A DNA stretch of 7,781 nucleotides from an uncultured bacterium (GTDB taxonomy: Bacteria > Actinomycetota > Coriobacteriia > Coriobacteriales > Eggerthellaceae): assembly GCA_947649215.1 (NCBI GenBank), contig CANSQW010000047.1:1-7781 (forward strand). Direction: 5' to 3'. The translations under genes and the position numbers were made by a program. Of this stretch, positions 5,506 through 7,781 are shown piece by piece. Numbering within the stretch: the stretch's first letter is position 1; each line of letters begins with the position of its first letter. Below the pieces are notes generated by a model. That model searched no databases. It saw only the letters and a program-made list of their open reading frames with translations, and was not told where the DNA came from.

Positions 5506-6108
5506 CTACTCAGCCGGGACGAAGGTGTCGCGGTCGGGCGCGAAGGACTGCATCGCCTCGATGGTGCGGGCGAACAGCTCGTCGAGCTCCCAGCCGAGCA
5601 TCGCGGCGCCGCTGCGGATGACCTCGCGGTCGACGCCGGCGGCAAAGCGCTTGTCCTTGAACTTCTTCTTGAGCGACTTCACCTCGAAGTCCATGACGCT
5701 CTTCGACGGACGCATGACGACGGCCGCGCCGATGAGCCCGGTCAGCTCCTCGGTGGCGAACAGGATCTTCTCCATCTGGAGCTCGGGCTTGGGCAGGTCG
5801 GGGTTGAAGTCGGAGGTGTGCGACTGGATGGCGCGGATGAGCTCAGGCGTGCCGCCGGCCGCCTCGATGAGCGGCGCCGCGTACAGGGTGTGCTTCTCGG
5901 GCTCGTCGCCGTGCTCCTCCCAGTCCAGGTCGTGGAGCAGGCCCACGATACCCCAGAACTCCTCGTTGCCCGGATCGTACTCGCGGGCGAAGTAGCGCAT
6001 GGTCTGCTCGACCGTCTCGCCGTGCTCGAGGTGGAAGGCGTCCTGGTTATGCTCCCGCAGAAGCGCGAAGGCCGCATCGCGGGTCATGCCGGCATCAAGC
6101 GTTGCCAT
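5506..6108 (-). CDS. HD-domain metal-dependent hydrolase
   Basis: The product has 200 residues. HD-superfamily features are His29 (HLEHGETVEQTMRYFA), the His59-Asp60 pair in GLLHDLDWEEH, and His97 in AIQSHTSD. The C-terminal segment ELTGLIGAAVVMRPSKSVMDFEVKSLKKKFKDKRFAAGVDRE (121-162) is typical of a family of small HD phosphohydrolase-like proteins common in anaerobic Firmicutes and Actinobacteria. Their substrate is not known to me. By recollection the fourth ligand in that family is Asp (DELTG); here Glu120 stands there. No signal peptide or membrane segment is seen. The ATG at 6106-6108 has AAAGGAT 4-5 nt upstream; a 9-codon longer in-frame start at 6135 lacks a site. It lies 87 nt after the permease with its own -10-like element. 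Confidence 0.88.
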   Translation of the reverse strand: MATLDAGMTRDAAFALLREHNQDAFHLEHGETVEQTMRYFAREYDPGNEEFWGIVGLLHDLDWEEHGDEPEKHTLYAAPLIEAAGGTPELIRAIQSHTSDFNPDLPKPELQMEKILFATEELTGLIGAAVVMRPSKSVMDFEVKSLKKKFKDKRFAAGVDREVIRSGAAMLGWELDELFARTIEAMQSFAPDRDTFVPAE

Positions 6109-6159
6109 GGGGATCCTTTCTCGCGTGCCCGGCACCGCCGGGTTCTTTCGTCCGAAGAC

Positions 6160-6165
6160 ACTATA
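6160..6165 (-). promoter_or_regulatory. -10-like element for the HD hydrolase gene
   Basis: Minus-strand TATAGT about 52 nt before the start codon; no good -35 is visible. The leader between them holds a 6-bp hairpin, CCCGGC-(3)-GCCGGG (6128-6142). Read-through from the permease is the alternative. Confidence 0.4.
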
Positions 6166-6195
6166 CCCGCTGCAGCGCCCATCGTGGCGGGCAGC

Positions 6196-7194
6196 CTAGA
6201 ACACGACGCCCAGGCCGTTGGCGATGAGCCCCCAGCAGACGCCGGTGACGTAGAGCAGGGCAATGATGGCGACGTTCTGGCGCCAGCGGCGGTTGGCGCG
6301 CACGAGCACGAGCAGGCCCACGCCGGCCGACGTGAGCAGGCCGGCTAGCATGGCGCCGGCGCCGAGGATGCCTCCCAGGTAGAGCTCGGTGATGACGACG
6401 CTCGCCGCGCAGTTGGGGATAAGGCCCACAAGCGCGCTCGCCAGCACGGAGAGCGCGGGGTTGGCGCCGAGGAAGTCGGCGAGCACGTCCTCCCCCACCA
6501 CCTCGAGCACCGCGTTGAGCGCCATTGTGATGATGAAGATGAACACGCCCACCTGGACGGTGTGGACAAGCGCGCTCTTGGCGATGCCCTTCCAGCCGTG
6601 GTCGTGGCTGTGGTCGTGCGCATGGCCGTGTGCGTGGCAGTCGCCGTGCGCGTGGCAGGCGTCATCGTGGTGACCGTAGACCGAGGCGGGGTCGCTCTCG
6701 CAGGCGGCGCAGTCCTCATGGCAGCCGCAGTTGTCCCGCTCGCACAGCTCGTGGATGCGCAGATCCTGGCGGTCGCGCCGCGCCAGGCGCAGCGCCGCGT
6801 CCACGATGAAGCCCATCACCATGCCGATGACCACCTTCGCGCCCATGATGGACAGGATGGTGGTGGCCGGCACCTGCTCGGCGAGGAAGATGGGCAGCAT
6901 CTCATCGGAGGTGGACAGGAACACGGCGAACAGCGTGCCCAGCGTGATGACGCGCCCCGCATAGAACGTGGCGGCCACGGCCGAGAACCCGCACTGGGGC
7001 ACCACGCCAAGGAACGCGCCGACCACCGGCCCGGCGGCGCCGGCGTGGCGGATGGCCTCCTGGGTGCGGCCGGCCGTCTTGTGCTCGAGCCACTCCATCA
7101 GCAGGTAGGTGACGAAGAGGAACGGGATGAGGTAGGCGGTGTCCGCCACCGAGTGCTCCAGGACGTGCCCGGCGATATGTGCGATGTCTTCCAT
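6196..7194 (-). CDS. Putative manganese/heavy-metal permease with His/Cys-rich loop
   Basis: The product has 332 residues and is an integral membrane protein resembling the ArsP_2-like, putative manganese transporter family. An N-terminal half (about 20-137) has PFLFVTYLLMEWLEHKT and GVVPQCGFSAVAATFYAGR; a C-terminal half (about 205-330) has the matching GLIPNCAASVVITELYLGG. The two halves look like a duplicated unit with a PxC motif each (P66-C68, P260-C262). Between them, residues 148-199 hold 13 His and 7 Cys, including HAHGHAHDHSHDHG, a likely cytosolic metal-sensing or metal-binding loop. About eight to nine hydrophobic segments are visible. The ATG at 7194 fits the family N-terminus; an ATG at 7221 with GGGGGAG nearby would add 9 residues. 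Mn2+ export is inferred from family naming; arsenic or other metals are possible. Confidence 0.88.
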   Translation of the reverse strand: MEDIAHIAGHVLEHSVADTAYLIPFLFVTYLLMEWLEHKTAGRTQEAIRHAGAAGPVVGAFLGVVPQCGFSAVAATFYAGRVITLGTLFAVFLSTSDEMLPIFLAEQVPATTILSIMGAKVVIGMVMGFIVDAALRLARRDRQDLRIHELCERDNCGCHEDCAACESDPASVYGHHDDACHAHGDCHAHGHAHDHSHDHGWKGIAKSALVHTVQVGVFIFIITMALNAVLEVVGEDVLADFLGANPALSVLASALVGLIPNCAASVVITELYLGGILGAGAMLAGLLTSAGVGLLVLVRANRRWRQNVAIIALLYVTGVCWGLIANGLGVVF

Positions 7195-7201
7195 GGCGGT
7201 G

Positions 7202-7207
7202 ATTGTA
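7202..7207 (-). promoter_or_regulatory. -10-like element at the permease start (possible leaderless mRNA)
   Basis: Minus-strand TACAAT ends 7 nt before the A of the ATG at 7194, so transcription could begin at or one base before the start codon. No Shine-Dalgarno lies at a useful distance from this ATG. No clear -35 is seen. Confidence 0.35.
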
Positions 7208-7325
7208 TCCCAAGGGCGCATGGCGCTCCCCCGCCGCACGGCCCACGGGGCCAAAACGCCGATCAGCCGTTACCGCGTCCGTCAGGGAAAAACATGAGCG
7301 CGCTCCTGAGAAATTTTCTCTCCCC

Positions 7326-7364
7326 GTATTGAATGTATTGCTCATATATGTACAATAGCAATAC
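7326..7364 (+). promoter_or_regulatory. Symmetrical operator over the antitoxin promoter
   Basis: GTATTGCT (7335-7342) and AGCAATAC (7357-7364) are perfect 8-bp inverted arms 14 bases apart, embracing the -10. Extra half-sites, GTATTG at 7326-7331 and CAATAG at 7353-7358, make four CAATAC-like half-sites, two in each orientation. This fits cooperative binding by a ribbon-helix-helix dimer and autorepression; that the binder is the downstream gene product is inference. Confidence 0.65.
7329..7356 (+). promoter_or_regulatory. Promoter of the ribbon-helix-helix gene
   Basis: TTGAAT (7329-7334), 16-bp spacer, TACAAT (7351-7356); predicted start near 7363, leaving a leader of about 47 nt. The hexamers are 4/6 and 5/6 matches in a local AT-rich patch. 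Confidence 0.7.
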
Positions 7365-7409
7365 GCTTTTGAGACGACGAAACCACACCACAAACCTACG
7401 AGGGCGTCT

Positions 7410-7655
7410 ATGAAGTCAAAGGGAAACAACGCTACGGCGAGGCCTGGGCTCGTCCGAGGCGCGGCCCGCGGCCGCGAACCGGACCCGTCCTCCAACGCCA
7501 AGAAGGAGCGCAAGCCCGTGACGATGCGCCTTGACTTGGACGTCATCGACTATTTCAAGGCCGAGGCGGATCGCACGGGTATTCCCTACCAGAACCTGAT
7601 AAACCTCTACCTGCAGGAATGCGTGGCCGAGGGCAAGACCCTTCGCTTCGCCTGA
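7410..7655 (+). CDS. Ribbon-helix-helix (BrnA/CopG-like) antitoxin or regulator
   Basis: The product has 81 residues. The first 35 are polar, Gly/Arg/Lys-rich and probably disordered. Residues 36-41 (PVTMRL) form the DNA-binding beta strand, followed by helices at about 44-55 (DVIDYFKAEADR) and 59-73 (PYQNLINLYLQECVA). The 'VTMRLD.DVIDYFK...G.PYQNLIN.YL' pattern is that of BrnA-type antitoxins and related CopG-family proteins, which here would carry an N-terminal extension in place of the usual short start. ATG 7410 has GAGGG about 5 nt upstream. No BrnT-like toxin lies before it (the permease is divergent) or within the 126 bases after it, so it is solitary in view. Its promoter is covered by an inverted-repeat operator, suggesting autoregulation. 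Confidence 0.8.
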   Translation: MKSKGNNATARPGLVRGAARGREPDPSSNAKKERKPVTMRLDLDVIDYFKAEADRTGIPYQNLINLYLQECVAEGKTLRFA

Positions 7656-7781
7656 CCTGCACGCGCCGCTCACGGGCGGGTGGCCGCCAGCGGGCAGCGA
7701 GGGCCCCAGCCGGCCCCCCCCCCCCCCCCGCAGGGGCCGGCCGGCGCGCGCCCGGCGCCCCCCCCCCCGGCGAGGACTGGG
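7656..7781. repeat. Noncoding end with poly-C tracts
   Basis: C16 at 7714-7729 and C11 at 7758-7768 flank a GC-only segment. GCCGGCCCC before C16 and GGGGCCGGC after it can pair as a 9-bp stem. No open frame is supported. The tracts may be true slippery homopolymers or uncertain base calls near a contig end. Confidence 0.7.

Larger units (their letters stand above)
7195..7409. other. Divergent regulatory region permease / antitoxin
   Basis: These 215 bases hold no gene. They contain the permease -10-like element (7202-7207), a GGCCC-(3)-GGGCC hairpin (7240-7252), TCAGG/CCTGA arms (7282-7309), a 13-base palindrome of GAGAAA and TTTCTC around one T (7308-7320), and the promoter/operator of the downstream gene (7326-7364). 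I saw no Mn2+ riboswitch (yybP-ykoY type) by eye. Confidence 0.6.

Noticed and set aside
5179..6348. 389-codon plus-strand frame across the repeats and opposite the HD hydrolase
   Set aside because: Its left part runs through the noncoding repeat region and its right part mirrors the hydrolase gene; no start signal or homology.
7195..7320. Mn2+ riboswitch (yybP-ykoY) ahead of the permease
   Set aside because: I could not find the characteristic paired loops by eye, and the best start has almost no leader; a covariance-model search would settle it.
7656..7781. Toxin gene following the ribbon-helix-helix gene
   Set aside because: The 126 bases are homopolymer- and GC-repeat-rich with no start signal or coherent open frame on either strand.

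Overview
The window is high-GC DNA, strongly biased to G/C at third codon positions. It carries the distal part of a bacterial ribosomal-protein/RNA polymerase alpha operon. The codon bias, the zinc-finger type S4 and L36, the Ala/Glu-rich tail on L17, and the UDG-family-6 glycosylase and metal-permease families next to it fit an anaerobic actinobacterium, most likely a member of the Coriobacteriia (Eggerthella/Olsenella-like). The class-level placement is inference; no 16S rRNA is present.

Layout. Bases 1-202 (+) hold the 3' end of a probable hypoxanthine/deoxyinosine DNA glycosylase gene. It converges on a strong hairpin terminator (249-282). From 3959 down to 341 (-) runs the operon infA-rpmJ-rpsM-rpsK-rpsD-rpoA-rplQ. 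Spacing is 13-29 nt everywhere except infA-rpmJ, where a 211-nt hairpin-rich spacer intervenes. infA starts with TTG behind an excellent Shine-Dalgarno and has its own promoter. Upstream of that promoter, 4054-4191 is almost continuous stem-loops between a second promoter-like sequence and a terminator-like hairpin, a candidate small RNA or attenuated leader. Next come tRNA-Gln(UUG) and tRNA-Lys(UUU) (both -), transcribed from a near-consensus promoter, and a divergent universal stress protein gene (+, 4629-5060).

Bases 5061-5505 hold no gene. They hold three copies of a 44-bp element with the fixed pattern TACCAAA-N11-YGCCAY-N14-GTGGCR, two in inverted orientation and one direct. I do not recognise this family, and it is the most interesting signal in the window. 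It is followed by an HD-domain hydrolase gene (-, 5506-6108) and a probable Mn2+/heavy-metal permease gene with a large His/Cys-rich loop (-, 6196-7194). Divergent from the permease is a small ribbon-helix-helix (BrnA/CopG-like) gene (+, 7410-7655) without a toxin partner in view; its promoter is covered by a symmetrical operator. The last 125 bases are noncoding and contain C16 and C11 homopolymers.

How the parts work together: infA to rplQ supply translation initiation, small- and large-subunit assembly and the alpha subunit of RNA polymerase, a standard growth-rate-controlled unit next to tRNA genes. The genes to the right (stress protein, HD hydrolase, metal permease, antitoxin-like regulator) look like independent single-gene units, each with its own -10-like sequence.
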